The notes under the pieces were generated by a model, which did not search any database, was not told where the DNA came from, and saw only the letters and a list, made by a program, of their open reading frames with translations. A stretch of 64,000 nucleotides of DNA from Omphalotus guepiniiformis (Eukaryota; Basidiomycota; Agaricomycetes; Agaricales; Omphalotaceae): NCBI GenBank assembly GCA_028554645.1, contig JAQOOI010000064.1, positions 2,108,001 to 2,172,000 on the forward strand, written 5' to 3'. This document shows positions 12,418 to 24,318 of this stretch, one piece after another; position 1 is the stretch's first letter, and the number at the start of each line of letters is the position of its first letter. The translations under genes and the position numbers were made by a program.

Positions 12418-13395
12418 ATGGCTCCTTTACCACCAAGAGTACCGTTGTCGTCGCTGTTTAAATCTGCATCCCCAGAGGACCTCTTCGAGAGGGACGATAG
12501 CGACGACACCGACAGTGATACCGATGACGAAGATGACCATATCTCCCATACAGCCACCCACACGCAGTCCCAGCATGCAGGACAAGCATCCACCTCAGGA
12601 TTGACGTCGTCGTCGTCTGCATCTGCAGCATCGAGTACAATTGACGGGGCACCAGGACAGTCACTCGGAGCACAAAGTAAAGCAAACGCAGGGGCGATAG
12701 CTGGAGGGCTCATTGGCGGCTTGATCTGCCTAGCAGCTATAGTTTTCTTCTTCTGGAGGTGGCGTACGAAACGAGATGGGCCGAAAGTAAGACTGGAGAT
12801 TGATTCTACGTCACCGCTTAGTGAGTATATCTGCTGTTCGGTATTGTTTCGTTGCTAATGCAGGCTGGGTACAGATGGTGAACCTCCGGAATATGATCAT
12901 CGCAGAAGCAATTCTTTACCTCATGATTACGATGACCAGTCCCCCCTCAGCAGTCCCACTGCCGAAAACTCTGCTTTGACAGACGGGCACAGACCCTCCC
13001 ACTTCTGGCAGGTGCATAACGCATCTTCATCCTCGCTTCCTGCCTTCCAGAGCAGTTCAGTGATATTGCCAGCTAGCAAGTCAGACATGTCGGAACTGAA
13101 AAAGGGATTCATGACTGAAGAAGAGCCTGCGGTGTCGCGTAGTTTCGCGAAAGAAGCTATTGCCAGTTCATCTTCCGCGAAATCGCCACCGACCAGCTTC
13201 CTATTTGGTACCATTCGCTCTACGGATCGGACTTCATATTCGGGGTCAGAGGACTTTTCTGTGGCCACTCAGGTAGAGATGGAAGATTTACGACGACGTG
13301 TTGAACTTCTGAAGCAGGAGAATGCCCAACTGGCTGAGGACCGAGAAAAGCAATCGTCCTCCGAGTCACCTCCTGCGTACAATGAAAAGGCTTAG
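12418..13395 (+). CDS. Single-pass membrane protein with PPxY motifs and C-terminal coiled coil
   Basis: Role unknown; probably a cell-surface or endomembrane adaptor. Two exons (12418-12820 and 12875-13395) give 307 residues. N-terminal order: an acidic run (DDSDDTDSDTDDEDD, about residues 27-40), then a Ser/Thr/Ala-rich segment. One transmembrane helix (about 91-113, AIAGGLIGGLICLAAIVFFF) is followed by basic WRWRTKR, which suggests the C-terminal part is cytosolic. The cytosolic half has EPPEYDH just after the splice and SPPAYNEKA at the very end, both PPxY-type WW-domain ligands as found in Nedd4/Rsp5 substrates. Before the second there is a short heptad-like stretch (MEDLRRRVELLKQENAQLAE). 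No signal peptide is visible at this ATG, so an upstream exon could exist. Such proteins are common in Agaricomycetes but poorly characterised. Confidence 0.7.
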
Positions 13396-13922
13396 GAATT
13401 TATACCCCATGGATAATTTTTAGAAATGGACAGCTCGTACTTACGTTTTTTACCTGGATTTTTGTAGTCCATAGTGTTTCGCGTGACGTTCTTATCATGA
13501 ACGGTGCCATGGTAGTCGCAATAGGATGAAGGGCCCGTTCTCGTGCGAACTAAGCTTTTCGAACCGGTCCTGTGTATGACACGAAGTCATTGCCAATGCA
13601 TATGCATGCTCCGAAAGCTCTGCTTGAAGTTCCGGCTAGCCTATGTATCTCACTTCCTGCAGCTGCGAACGGCTAAAATTGCGAAATTGCTTGCTTATTG
13701 CTGAATCCTGTCGGCAGTTGAACATAGCCAGAGCATGCATAGCACTCGAAAAGAACATCCAGAGGTTCTGACGTCGCTGCGGGCAGTGTCGAGCACAGTC
13801 GAGAGAAATCTTCCCGGGTCCGGATGATCATCATGATGAAATGAGTCCATGAGCACAGCCACATCGCAAACGACTATAACGGGCATTACATCCCTCGCTG
13901 TCGTTGTCCTTCAACTTTCATC
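13396..13922. other. Intergenic, 3' UTR and promoter
   Basis: Between the membrane-protein gene and the penta-EF-hand gene. No reading frame of note; presumably terminator and promoter sequence. Confidence 0.4.
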
Positions 13923-14985
13923 ATGTACCAGAGTTCTTACGGTCAACAAGGATATGCCCCCCAACGACACTCAGGTTACGCTTCAGGCGGCTCGATGCAT
14001 AGCACTCATAGTGCGCGACATTCAGTACGGCCTGCAGGATACGGATATCAACAAGGACCTCCAGCACCTCCCCCTGGCGTTGACCCAACGCTATGGCAGT
14101 ATTTCTCAGGTGTAGATACTGATCATTCAGGATCTATATCTGTGACTGAACTGCAGCAGGCTCTTGTGAATGGTGCGTCAATATCTGAGGTTTGATTATC
14201 TTTAGGCGCTAACTCTTTCGATGCAGGAAATTGGACAAGTAGGGCATTCATTTCAATGGAGTGGCGTATGTTCATAACGGAGAACTTCTTGATGCTTAGA
14301 ATTTGACCTTGACACCGTCAAAATGCTCATGTCGATTTTCGTGAGTTCGTTTCTTCACCATATCACAAGTTTCAATCTCAATCGCTACATTCAGGATGTT
14401 GACCGCAGTGGAACGATAAATTATCAAGGTGGATGATGTGTCTTTTTTTCATCCCTCTGCCTATTTACTCCTCTGTAGAATTTGCTGGGTTGTGGAAGTA
14501 CATCCAGGATTGGCAGAATGTTTTCCGTCACTTTGACAGAGATCAGTCTGGGTCAATCGAGGGGCGAGAACTCTCAGAGGCTATGAGAAGTTTTGGATAT
14601 AATTTATCGCCTCAGCTGCTTCAACTAATTGAACAGAAATATGGTGTGTAATTTCTTGGGCGAGCTTGGCCTTTCTTCTACTAACCACATGAGCAGCTTC
14701 AGCGCCTGCAAGTGGATACAGTCCACCGCCCGGAATCACTTTTGATCGTTTTGTGAGAGCATGTGTCGTAGTGAAGACTCTTACAGAATCGTTCCAGCGG
14801 TATGTCTCTGCCCTTGTGATTCAGGAATTGCACTAATCACGAGCCCCTCCAGCGCTGACCTTGGCGGAACTGGCTATGTCCAATTCAGCTACGAACAGTT
14901 CATGGCCGTAAGTACTAGTTCAAACAATACTTGTACTCCTCCAGTCTAATAGTCATTATTTCAGATTGTGCTAAGCGCACCTTAG
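13923..14985 (+). CDS. Penta-EF-hand calcium-binding protein (peflin/ALG-2 type)
   Basis: Cytosolic Ca2+ sensor of the PEF family (fungal Pef1-like), a family linked to membrane trafficking, cell polarity and ESCRT partners. The N terminus is Gly/Tyr/Gln/Pro-rich ([14 protein letters not shown] and [14 protein letters not shown]), as in peflin. EF1 loop: [12 protein letters not shown]. After two short introns, [13 protein letters not shown] leads to the EF2 loop [14 protein letters not shown]3 follows in one exon: [14 protein letters not shown]4 and EF5 are degenerate ([11 protein letters not shown], and [15 protein letters not shown]). The last exon ends IVLSAP, close to the canonical PEF C terminus. 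About eight exons, all junctions GT..AG and in frame (for example NG/NWTK near 14172, IF/DVD near 14340). Calcium ligands are intact in EF1-EF3. Confidence 0.9.
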
Positions 14986-15300
14986 GCCGCCTGAACCCAC
15001 CCTATGACTTAGTATCACGAACATAATTTACGATGTAACGAATGACACGCCGTACAGCGGTTGTAGTAACATATCTTATTATGCCAGTTGTACCTCTGTA
15101 TTATTGAAGATTTCCAGAATATACACATACCAGTTCTATGTACTGCTCGGCAAGCAATGTTGTCGATCATATCCAAGAAAGGCTCGGCCAAAGCTGTGGA
15201 GTAAGTTTTCTCACATTGCTGCGCTTGCCGTTTACTTATTCTGTACTTATAAGCTGTTATTAGCTCTGACCATCGCAACATCTACTCTTACACTTTCATC
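14986..15300. other. Intergenic
   Basis: Short spacer between the PEF gene and the zinc-ribbon gene. Nothing recognised besides presumed UTR and promoter sequence. Confidence 0.4.
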
Positions 15301-15937
15301 ATGTTCTGTGAGTAGTAGTCTGACCTAGCCAGAGATGAACACTAATAGTCTTCTCTTATGTAGTTTTCCTTCCACTCTTCTGTGAGCAACCTTGTGCAGC
15401 CTAATTCCTCTCAACACCCACTTGCTCATTCCATCTTTCTCGGACAGTCGGATGCCCAACCAAGGTCAAGCCAGACGGAAATGAGCAGACTGCTAGGTTT
15501 TGTCCTCGTTGTAATAACGGTGTGTACTTCTTTAAATCTTTCGTCCGGCCTTTGGGCGACATCCGAGGGGATTGGAGTTGAGCTGTAACTGTTATTCCAG
15601 CCTCGGTGTTCGCCGCGAAGAGTAGGACGTGGTTCGAATTCTTCTTCATTCCTCTCATTCCTTTATCTTCAAAACACATATGGATGTGTGGTATCTGTCA
15701 GTGGGCAGCTCCTTTGGGGCCGGGGTACGTGGATATACTTCTGCTCTTGATCTCCTGTCTTTTGATCTGAATATTATATTTGCCCATTTTAGGATGTGGG
15801 AGCCGGCGATTGCATACCAAGGCCAGCCTTCACCAGCTCATCAGGCATTTATGGGATACACACCACCAGGCGGATTCCAGCCAGGATACCAACCATCGTA
15901 CGAACAATCTCCGCACCACGATCCGAACCAGAAGTAA
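15301..15937 (+). CDS. Small zinc-ribbon protein (121 aa)
   Basis: Function unknown. A tiny first exon (ATGTTCT, 15301-15307) and four further exons join to 121 residues. The start is hydrophobic (MFFFLPLFFGCPTK), followed by a zinc ribbon with FCPRCNN and, about 30 residues later, MCGICQW (C-x2-C ... C-x2-C). Between the pairs sits AKSRTWFEFFFIPLIPLSSK. The C terminus is a Pro/Gly/Tyr/Gln-rich low-complexity tail (GYTPPGGFQPGYQPSYEQ). I recall this arrangement from other Agaricomycete genomes as conserved uncharacterised zinc-ribbon proteins. All introns are 45-65 nt and restore the frame. The very short first exon is easily missed by gene finders. Confidence 0.75.
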
Positions 15938-16603
15938 GGCCCCGGTACCTCAGGATATTGGGTTCTCTCGTACGAAGGAGCCTTTTCAGTCGTCGTTCTC
16001 GTCTTCCTTTCACTCTAATTGTACATCGATCAATATGCCCGCGGACGATTTGGATATGTATTTTCCTGCATATTACTTGTACCATCATGGTTCCTGTACG
16101 TTAATTACATGGACTTCTCTTGATTCTCCGAAGCAGACGCTCGCATCCCGAGCTGAACGGACGGCCAGACAGCAGATTTTCGTTGCAAGGAACGCCGAGG
16201 AAGCGCGTGCACCATACGTGCAGAGGAGTTTAAGCTGTTGGAAGTCGAGAATCAATCTATCAGAATATCAGTTCTCGAGGTGAGGACTAGTACTTGTGTC
16301 AGCACTTTTGAGTGAATCACTCGTAGAACAGCGCCAAAAAACGCAGACATATTTGACTTCTAACGGGTACAGTACACGGCGATCAAGTACATCTTTGTAA
16401 AGATAAATGTTCGTAAATATTTGACATTCAAGATGACTTGCTTGTGTGCAGGATAGGAGAGAATGACTGTAATTATTTATGTACTCTGACTATTAGCAAG
16501 GGGACGTACAATTGCACGTGAAATACCCCGCCCTACTGCCATTCATTTGCCGGGTCAAAATGCTTGTTTCACTTGTCTCTCAACTTACCCCTCCACTACC
16601 ACC
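15938..16603. other. Intergenic, UTR/promoter
   Basis: A 167-codon frame at 15780-16283 overlaps the last zinc-ribbon exon out of frame and looks like a shadow. Nothing else recognised; presumably the promoter of the acyl-CoA synthetase gene is here. Confidence 0.4.
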
Positions 16604-19475
16604 ATGCCTATCGTTAAAGACTACGTTCGTCCTTATCCTGACCAAATTCCATACAAGGCTCAAGGCGTAGAAGTTCCTGGCTCCAAATCTCCGGGACAGA
16701 CAGGTGTGTGGTACGGAGATTCAGAAGTTTGCTGCAAGTCTAACGTATTTCAGGTCACTACCGTAATGGTATGCTTTGCTCTACACGTTTTACTGTAAAA
16801 CTGTTCATCTTTTGACGTCGAATTCGAAAGGCATTTGGGGATTAGTCAACGAGGCAACACCAAACGTTCTGGTCACTTTGGATCAGATTTTTGAATCCGG
16901 TCTCCGTGTTGGCAAGGATCAGGCTTTCTTAGGCCACCGCCCGATTATATCCACCAACCCGCTTAAGTTTGCTCCGCGCTATGTTTGGCAGACATGGGGC
17001 GAAGTTGATTACCGCCGGCGGTGCATCGGAAGCGCGCTTTCCACTCTATTCAACAAGGGTGAATTGGGCGGCGGGGAATTTAGATCGGTTGGATTATGGT
17101 CCCAGAATCGACCTGGTTTGTAACCCGTCTTCTGCACCGACGCTTGCTGACTTGCGTTACAGAATGGCAGATTGTGGATTCCGCACTGGCTGCATACAAT
17201 ATGGTCAACGTGAGCATTTACGATACTCTTGGAAAGGATGTAGTCGGTAAGTATCCTGCTATCTTCGCGCTACCTGAAACTAAGCGTTTGCCCAGAATAC
17301 ATGTGAATAAAAAGCATATCCAGTCCGAGCCTCACTGACGTGTCTGTTGTAGAATTGACCACTCCCACCTCAGTGTCGTATTCACCACTACTGACCATAT
17401 CCCAACGCTTCTCAAACTCAAATCAAAGGTCCCAATGCTCAAGTTAATCGTCTCTTTTGACGAGTTATCATCCGATGCGAAAACTATCCTCGGAGAATGG
17501 AGTCAGACCCAGGATGTTAAAGTAATGGGCATTCAAGAGTGTGAGCTGTGTTGTGCTCGTTATATGACACGTCTTCTCACGCTTTGCAATTCAGTCGAAG
17601 CTTTTGGCAAAGCAAATTGGTCAGACCCCATTCGTGCCCGTCCAGACCAACTCGCCTCTATATGTTATACATCGGCAAGTCTGATTTTGCTAATCTTTCT
17701 TTGTGGTACTAATATTAGCTGCAGGGAACAACAAGTAACCCTAAAGGTGCGGCCTTAGAGTGATTGACCAGTTCCAGCTCTAACGTTCTTGCAGGTGTTC
17801 TGTTAACCCATAGCATGCTAGCTCTGTCATGTCAGTCCAATCTATGTGGGCTTCAACTACCGGATGACGGAAGTATGATATCGTACCTCCCTCTTGCACA
17901 CATATACGAGGTACTCCTCTAGTGGTTAGCTTCTTTCTGATCTCGTTGACAGTCGATTACCTAGCGCATCGCAGAACTTTGCACAATAGCATGCGGGGGC
18001 CGGATTGGGTACTTTACCGGCGATCCTCTGCGTTTGCTCGAGGATTGTCAAATTCTCAAACCCAACATCTTCCCCTCTGTACCTCGAGTGTTGAACAGAA
18101 TTTACCAGGCAGCCATGGCCGCTGGTAATGTGTCCGGGGTTAAAGGTGTTTTGTTTCGCAAAGCGATGCAGGCGAAGTTGGAGAAAATGCACACAACTGG
18201 TGATAACACCCACGCATTTTGGGATAGATTGGTCTTCCGAAAGGTTTGTGGGTATATTTGAGACTGGACTACAACTAATCTATAGTTTCTTTGTCCATAG
18301 ATACAAGCTGTGTTAGGCGGACAGATATCATTGGTGACATGCGGTTCCGCGCCCATACATGCTGAGGTCTTGGATTTCCTCAAGATTGCATTATCTTGCG
18401 AAGTCCTGGAAGGTTAGAAACAAAAGCCTGTTTTCCTCATTCTTCTGAAGGCTAAATTTTCAACTTAGGGTATTACATCGTCCTTTCACGCGTTCTTTGT
18501 TGACTGAATTAACCTCAATAGGTACGGACTGACGGAAACTTGCGGTACAACCACAAGGAGCTGGCCTCTTGATGCCTCAGCCAGTGGTACCGTGGGACCA
18601 CCTCAACCGGCGAACGAAATAAAGTTGATAGATGTCCCCAGTATGAACTATACTTCCGAGGATAAACCTCGACCTCGCGGTGAACTCTGCGTCCGTGGAC
18701 CAAATACTCTGAAAATCTATTACAAAGGTCTGTGCGCTACCTAAAGAAAATCTTCTTCGTACTCTTACGCTGAACGTTGTTTATCAGATGAAAAGAACAC
18801 CCGCGAGTCCGTTGACGATGAGGGTTGGTTCCATACCGGAGACGTGGCTGAAATTGATGAATTTGGAAGATTCAAAATTGTCGACCGGGTCAAGGTTTGT
18901 CTTGGCTGGATCCATGTGCAATACAGATGCTAAGGACCATTGCCCTGCCAGAATATCATGAAGCTTTCCCAAGGAGAGTACGTGGCTCTCGAAAAGATTG
19001 AGAATACGTACAGCTCGTCACCGGTAATCGGTCAAATTTACGTTCACGGAGACTCGCTGCAATCGTATTTGTTGGCGGTGGTCATCCCTGACCCCGTCCA
19101 ACTTGCTGCTGTTGCTTCACGTGTAACAGGGGACAAAGTGACTCCAGAGAATGGGCAGGCCCTTGTCAACGCATGTAAAGATGAGCGCGTTAACAAAGCG
19201 TTCTTGAATCTCCTCGGACGGGAAGCCAAGAAAGGAGAACTTAAAGGGTTAGTAAAGACTTCTCTCAAAAGAAAATGATGATGTTTAACGAGCTGATTGG
19301 ATTTTACAGCTTTGAAACGATCAAGCGAATTCACCTAACTCTCAACCCGTTCACTGTCGAGGATGGTACATTAACGCCAACGTTGAAAATACGTCGTAAG
19401 GACGCGTATAACAAGTTCAAACAGGAGCTTGATGCGCTTTACGCTTTGGGCGAGCCGGGTACTAGCAAGATGTAG
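16604..19475 (+). CDS. Long-chain acyl-CoA synthetase, probably peroxisomal
   Basis: Activates fatty acids to acyl-CoA using ATP and CoA (AMP-forming; FAA/LACS family, about 690 residues). N terminus MPIVKDYVRPYPDQIPYKA. The adenylate-forming P-loop is split by introns: CYTS/GTTSNPK/GVLLTH. Further family motifs: SYLPLAHIYER, VLEGYGLTETCG, then RGELCVRGPNTLKIYYK, DEGWFHTGDVAEID, RFKIVDRVKNIMKLSQGEYV and the C-terminal LTPTLKIRRKDAYNKF. The last three residues are SKM, a variant of the peroxisomal PTS1 signal, so import for beta-oxidation (yeast Faa2-like) is likely. About a dozen introns. The one after TCG at 17674 starts with GCAAGT, so it is a GC-AG intron. An upstream in-frame ATG at 16547 exists, but the start chosen matches the family. 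Confidence 0.9.
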
Positions 19476-19872
19476 ACCCGCAAGCCAGCGGTGGATCAAG
19501 GCTTTGCGTTTGCACGGATTTCTTTGTGTTACGTTTCTAGGATAAATCGTTTGTGTATAATGGACATTACAAACCTGCTCCTTTGGCCCATGCTACCCTG
19601 AAGCTCCGCAAATGAACGCGTTGAAAACTGGTACTGTAGTTCCGTGTCGACTTCTAAGAGCGCAAAGCGCCGAGTCTGGACTCAGAACAGTCTTCCAAGA
19701 ATGAACCAAAAGCGAGTGCGCTATATATCGAGATACGAGCTACCACGATATAAGATCGCGTTCTCAGCGCTCAGTGGCTATAAGTCCGTCCTTCCGGCAT
19801 GCCTCATTTCTCCAATGCAACACAGTCTGAAAGTACGAATTATTTGACTGGAAGCAATAACCGCGTAGTGTC
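19476..19872. other. Convergent intergenic region
   Basis: About 400 bp between the stops of the plus-strand acyl-CoA synthetase and the minus-strand MFS gene. It presumably holds both 3' UTRs; no gene seen. Confidence 0.4.
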
Positions 19873-21854
19873 TTAAAGGTGCTTCAAGGTACTCTGACTA
19901 TGTCTAACAATCAAAGGACCAAGAGAGCAGCCTATAAACCCAAGGAAGGACAACAGCAACGCCCAGAGATATCCGCCGAATAGATGATGTTCTTCAGAGA
20001 ATGCAAATGCAGAACTATGAGGTAGAGATTACTGTATGATGTAACAGAAGAGAGTGGAGGACTGACCTGGCGAAGGCCGCGCTGATTGTTCGAGCTAAAC
20101 ACATAGCGCACTGAACAAGTCCGTTGGAACTGGCCAGAATCGACGGGTTTGGCACGTTGCTTTTGATCAGGATCATGTTAAGACTGCATGATAAACCAAG
20201 AGTCAGAACGGGGCGGTATCAAAAGATTATTATGCAGTCGTACTAATGGCAGAAACTTCCTACTCGAGCTATGATGATGACGACGCCGATGGCGGCCCAT
20301 AGAAGAGCTATTGACGACGTGCTGAGAGAGCCTGTGCTCTGTTCTTGCGCACGACGGGCGAAGACATTGAGGAACGGGAGGATGAGGAATACAAATGGCC
20401 AAGCGAACATGCAGTTGTTGTATACTCTAGAAGACTCGAATCGTCGTAGAATGGCGGGCATGAAGAGCACCTGAGCAAGAGCAGCCAGCAGACCAGAACA
20501 CGCAAGTGTATATCCGATCTTCGAAGGCTGAGTATGACATATTAAATAAAACGAGATTGAGGTAAGCCCGAGCAAGACACGTACAGGAAAAGATAGGCCT
20601 CCGTTCTCCACAGGTGTGTAGCAGAACAAGACGAAGACGACGTCAAAAGCAACATAGTTGAAGTTCAAAGCAAATCCGCTCAGAGTCAGCGCACGAATTA
20701 TCGGGATAGAGAGAAGCTCTCTTATCCCCAGTTCGTGAGACGATTCATCTGCGGAGACAGCGCCGTCGATGTTCTCTGGAGAATCCTGTTGAGTTGATTT
20801 TTTCGAGCATTTGCTAGGCAAAGTCTGCGAAACATGTCAAAACGCTTATGCTGCTTACAGAGGAATGTCTCCCAGTCCAAACTTACCTCTTCTAAGCATA
20901 CATAGCCCAGAACGACTCCAAAGAGCGCCAGAGATCCAGCTACAAGACACGGGAGAAAGTACGGGTGCCTGCTGAAGATCGTGTTTTCAAAAATGGTACT
21001 GATTCTGGTTGCTGGACTCGATAAAGAGCCACCGATCAAGGGTCTGCAAAGAATAATAGGTTCAGAGTTGCAAGGCAAACACTATACTCGGGAAGAAACT
21101 CACCCAATAATACTACCAAGGGGCCACGCTATGGCGTACAATGTAAACACTGAGGCCTGGTTGGTCGGATCAGTCATTTCTCCTACGACGGACTGAACCA
21201 CGGCACAAGTGCCTGCGGATATACCGGCTGCATCAAGGGTAAGAAGATGCTTAGGAAGAGGTATTCCGTCGGGACACCTACCTACGCTTCGCCAGATAAT
21301 AAGCTCTGCCAGAGACGTCGAAAGACCGAAAAAGACCGTAGATATGGCCACCCCAATTGTACCTGCCATCACGATGGGTCGACGTCCTATGCTGTCTGTA
21401 GAAAACGGATGGAACAGTAAGTATTCGTTAATGCTGGGTAGCAACTTCCCGCTTACTGGCCCAGCTAGTCCATTGAAATATCGCAAGGAACTGAGCTATG
21501 GCAAAACTAGATTCCTGTAGTAAATCGATCAGTCATTATGAGCAAAACTGAATACGGGGGGTAAATGGTTCTACTCACCACTATCCCGCTATAGAACCCT
21601 GTTTGCAAGGGATCATCTGTAATTCGAAGGAAATAAACGAATTCGTTGATGTATGGAAATATTTGAGTGAAAGCAATAGGATCTGCAATTCGTATTAGAC
21701 AGATTGTAGCCAGTTGAGCTTTTGGTATAGGTGTGGGTAGTTTTCGTCTTGAAACCTCCGATTCTGAAGAATAGTTGAGAAGGGAAGTCGATTCTGTTGG
21801 CTGAGCGGCGGCTTCATGAGGGTCATGATGACTCTCATTCAGACTGGGAGACAT
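19873..21854 (-). CDS. Major facilitator superfamily transporter, copy 1
   Basis: Multi-pass membrane transporter of the MFS class related to fungal multidrug/zinc-induced-facilitator-like permeases; substrate unknown. The start at 21852-21854 gives a Ser-rich cytosolic tail with ESTSLLN. Then TM1 (KAQLATICLIRIADPIAFTQ) and PYINEFVYFLRITDDPLQTG, typical for this subfamily. The motif-A region reads NSIGRRPIVMAGTIGV, with Asn where Asp is normal. Later segments include PLGSIIG, PLIGGSLSSPA, RHPYFLPCLVAGSLALFG, a cytosolic loop with ELLSIPIIRALTLSG, and the C-terminal SAFAFSEEHHLFGGYLW ending near LKHL. About 12 membrane segments over roughly ten exons. It is a tandem paralogue of the gene at 22401-24318 with the same exon plan, so a local duplication is inferred. 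Confidence 0.85.
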
Positions 21855-22400
21855 GAAAGAACGAGACGAGATTGGATCGACTTAAATATGATGGGACGCT
21901 AAATAGCATCATCCTGGCACGATAACGAGTCACATACACATGAGTCAGATATAGAATAGACGTACTTAGTCTTCCCTAGGCAACTCTGAGCTACGGTACC
22001 CTCCGCTTATCAGAAGACGTACTCGACTTCTTCGACTTCTGAGAATTGGCCATGACGTGAAAAATACTTGAACCGCGTTGAAAGCGAATGAACAGAAGCA
22101 TCCAAAATCTGCAATCATGGTCGAAATCATGGCTTAAGAAAGACGATTTGAAAGGTAAGTTCAATGATGATTGGGATAAAAATGATTGGATTGAAAAGTT
22201 GCGGAGGTAGTAAGCAAAAGCTACGTTTACGTACAACTCCTTACTTCACCTCAATTTCGAATTTAGCATTCACTCCACTCTGCAAAGTCTACATACACAC
22301 CATCTTTCCTTATTAGCATCTCCTCGGTTGGCTTCATTGTGATGACATTCCAATTCGTCGTGCGTGCGTTACACTGGTATCGTGAATTGTAGTTGTAATT
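21855..22400. other. Spacer between tandem MFS genes
   Basis: About 550 bp. It contains an 81-codon minus-strand frame at 21991-22236 (ending SQKSKKSSTSSDKRRVP) that I do not recognise and regard as probably non-coding. Presumably the promoter of MFS copy 1 and the 3' UTR of copy 2. Confidence 0.4.
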
Positions 22401-24318
22401 TTACATATGACTTAACGTGCTTTGGCTACATGAAGAAATCTTCCGGCCCAGTGAACATCCAACTAGAGCCAGACACGATAATAAGACGGCCCAAAAGTAC
22501 CCTCCCATGAGATTATGTTTTTCGGATAAGGCGAATGCAGAACTGAATGATCTTAGGCGCCAGGTTCAACAAGATCGAAACATGCACGCACCTCGCAAAA
22601 ATTGCACTAACGCATCGAGCCAGGCACATGAAACATTGTACAAGGCCATTGGTAGCACCCAAGGCAGAGGGACTCGGGGCACTATTTTTTACTAAAATCA
22701 GATTCGCCCTAATTCCCGTACTCATTAAAAATAGTAAACGATGACCTAGAGAAAAACTTACGAGTATGCAAGACCTCCTATTCTGGTCAGAATAAGAACG
22801 ATTGCTATCTCGACCCATAACAAGGCGGTCGAGAATGAAGTCAACAAATCAGTGCTTTCATCTAAACCATACTTCGCAGTCATGTTGAGGAGAGGCAGAA
22901 TTATGAACACGCAAGGCCAAAGCTTGATACAGGTATTGTATATTTGCGCTGCCTCGAAGCGCCTTAACAGTGCAGGCATGAACAGTACTTGGCCAAGACC
23001 GGCAATAAACCCGGACGTAGCTAGAGTATAGCCAATGGTTGAGGGCTAGTGAACCAGTCAGCTACTTCAGCGGACGAGATTTAACACGGCTTACCGGAAA
23101 CGCTAAGCCTCCATGTTGTATCGGTGAATAACAGAAGAGCACGAAGACCACGCTGAAACAGGTGTTATTGAAATCAAGTGCACATCCACTGAGGCACAAT
23201 GCGCGAATTATAGGAATGGATAATAGCTCCATTGCGCTGGGGCTGGACGAAACATGTTTGTCCACGTAACCTCCACTGAGAGCTAGATCATCAGAGTCCG
23301 ACTGAGAACCTTCGCGCACTTTCTCCGCGTTAGAGACAGGCTTAGGTAAAGTCTAGAGGGAAGTTTTTGAGTTACGCTTTGGCGAGAAGTTGGAAAGAAT
23401 CGTCTTGCCTCTTCTAAGCAAAAGTATGTTAGAGCAACACCCACGAACGAGAAGAGTCCGGCAAGCAGGCACGGGAGGAAGTATGGATGTCTGCTGAAGA
23501 AAGTGCTTCCAAATACGTCGATGAATTTTCCTGTTGGGTACGACAGTGAACCTCCAATCAGAGGTCTAGGAGTAGAGTCAGACTTGCTCAGATGTTGAGA
23601 GACATTCAAACACTCACCCGACAATGCTACCTATAGGCCATACAAGACCATATAGTGGAAATGCAATTGCCTGATTAGTGTTGTCCGTGATGTCGCCTAA
23701 TACAGACTGTACGACAGCACCTGTCCCAGCAAAGAATCCAGCTTAAGGAAGTACTGCAGCATGAACAAGTGAATCGTTGAGGACTGATACATGTACATAC
23801 CAATGCATCGGGAAACCAGCAACTCCGCAATGGATTCTGAAAGACCAAAGTAAATGGTAGACAAACCCACGCCCAACCCTCCAGCCATTATGACTGGCCG
23901 ACGACCGATCCTGTCTGGATGAAGGTGAGCGGAACACTCGGAATGCAATCAACCAAGCCTGACCTGACAAACAAGCCAGAAAATAGATGGAGAAGAGCTG
24001 AGTGACTGCAAAACTCGATTCCTTTTGGCCGTCAGCGGTGGAAAGAATGAGGAGAGAGCATATACTCACAACCAAACCACTGTAGAAGCCAATTTGAGAC
24101 GGATCCTCCGTAGCTTGTATGAATGCAATGAATTCATTGATATAAGGGAAAATCTGAGTGAACGCGATGGGATCCGTAAGTCGTACAGCGCAAATCGTAG
24201 TTAGCTGAGCTTTGGGCAGTGGGGTGACTCGTTTTACAGCATTTTGAGCTTCAGCATCGTTCAGGAGAGACGTTGACTCGTCAGCAACAGTCTGTCCTCG
24301 CTCACAAGGCGAAGCCAT
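22401..24318 (-). CDS. Major facilitator superfamily transporter, copy 2
   Basis: Paralogue of the MFS gene at 19873-21854. The start at 24316-24318 gives MASPCERGQTVADESTSLLN, then KAQLTTICAVRLTDPIAFTQ and PYINEFIAFIQATEDPSQIG. Motif A is canonical after splicing (CLS/DRIGRRPVIMAGGLGV). Conserved blocks shared with copy 1 include LIGGSLSYPTGKF, RHPYFLPCLLAGLFSF, MELLSIPIIRALCLSG, FMPALLRRFEAAQIYN and LVKNSAPSPSALGATNGLVQ. After a late intron (AR/SFSSAFALSEKHNLMGGY) the protein ends SLGRKISSCSQSTLSHM. Reading straight through that last intron instead gives a false hydrophilic tail. Roughly 12 membrane segments; substrate unknown. Upstream faces a divergent hypothetical gene. Confidence 0.85.

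Noticed and set aside
12363..12713. 116-codon minus-strand ORF rich in Ser/Asp/Val
   Set aside because: Exact antisense of the acidic and Ser-rich part of the membrane-protein gene, where repetitive codons keep the other strand open.
15780..16283. 167-codon plus-strand ORF overlapping the zinc-ribbon gene end
   Set aside because: Out of frame with the conserved C-terminal exon and continues into the 3' region; no homologous features.
22513..22600. Apparent frameshift and altered C terminus of MFS copy 2
   Set aside because: A 44-nt GT..AG intron restores the conserved C-terminal helix matching copy 1.
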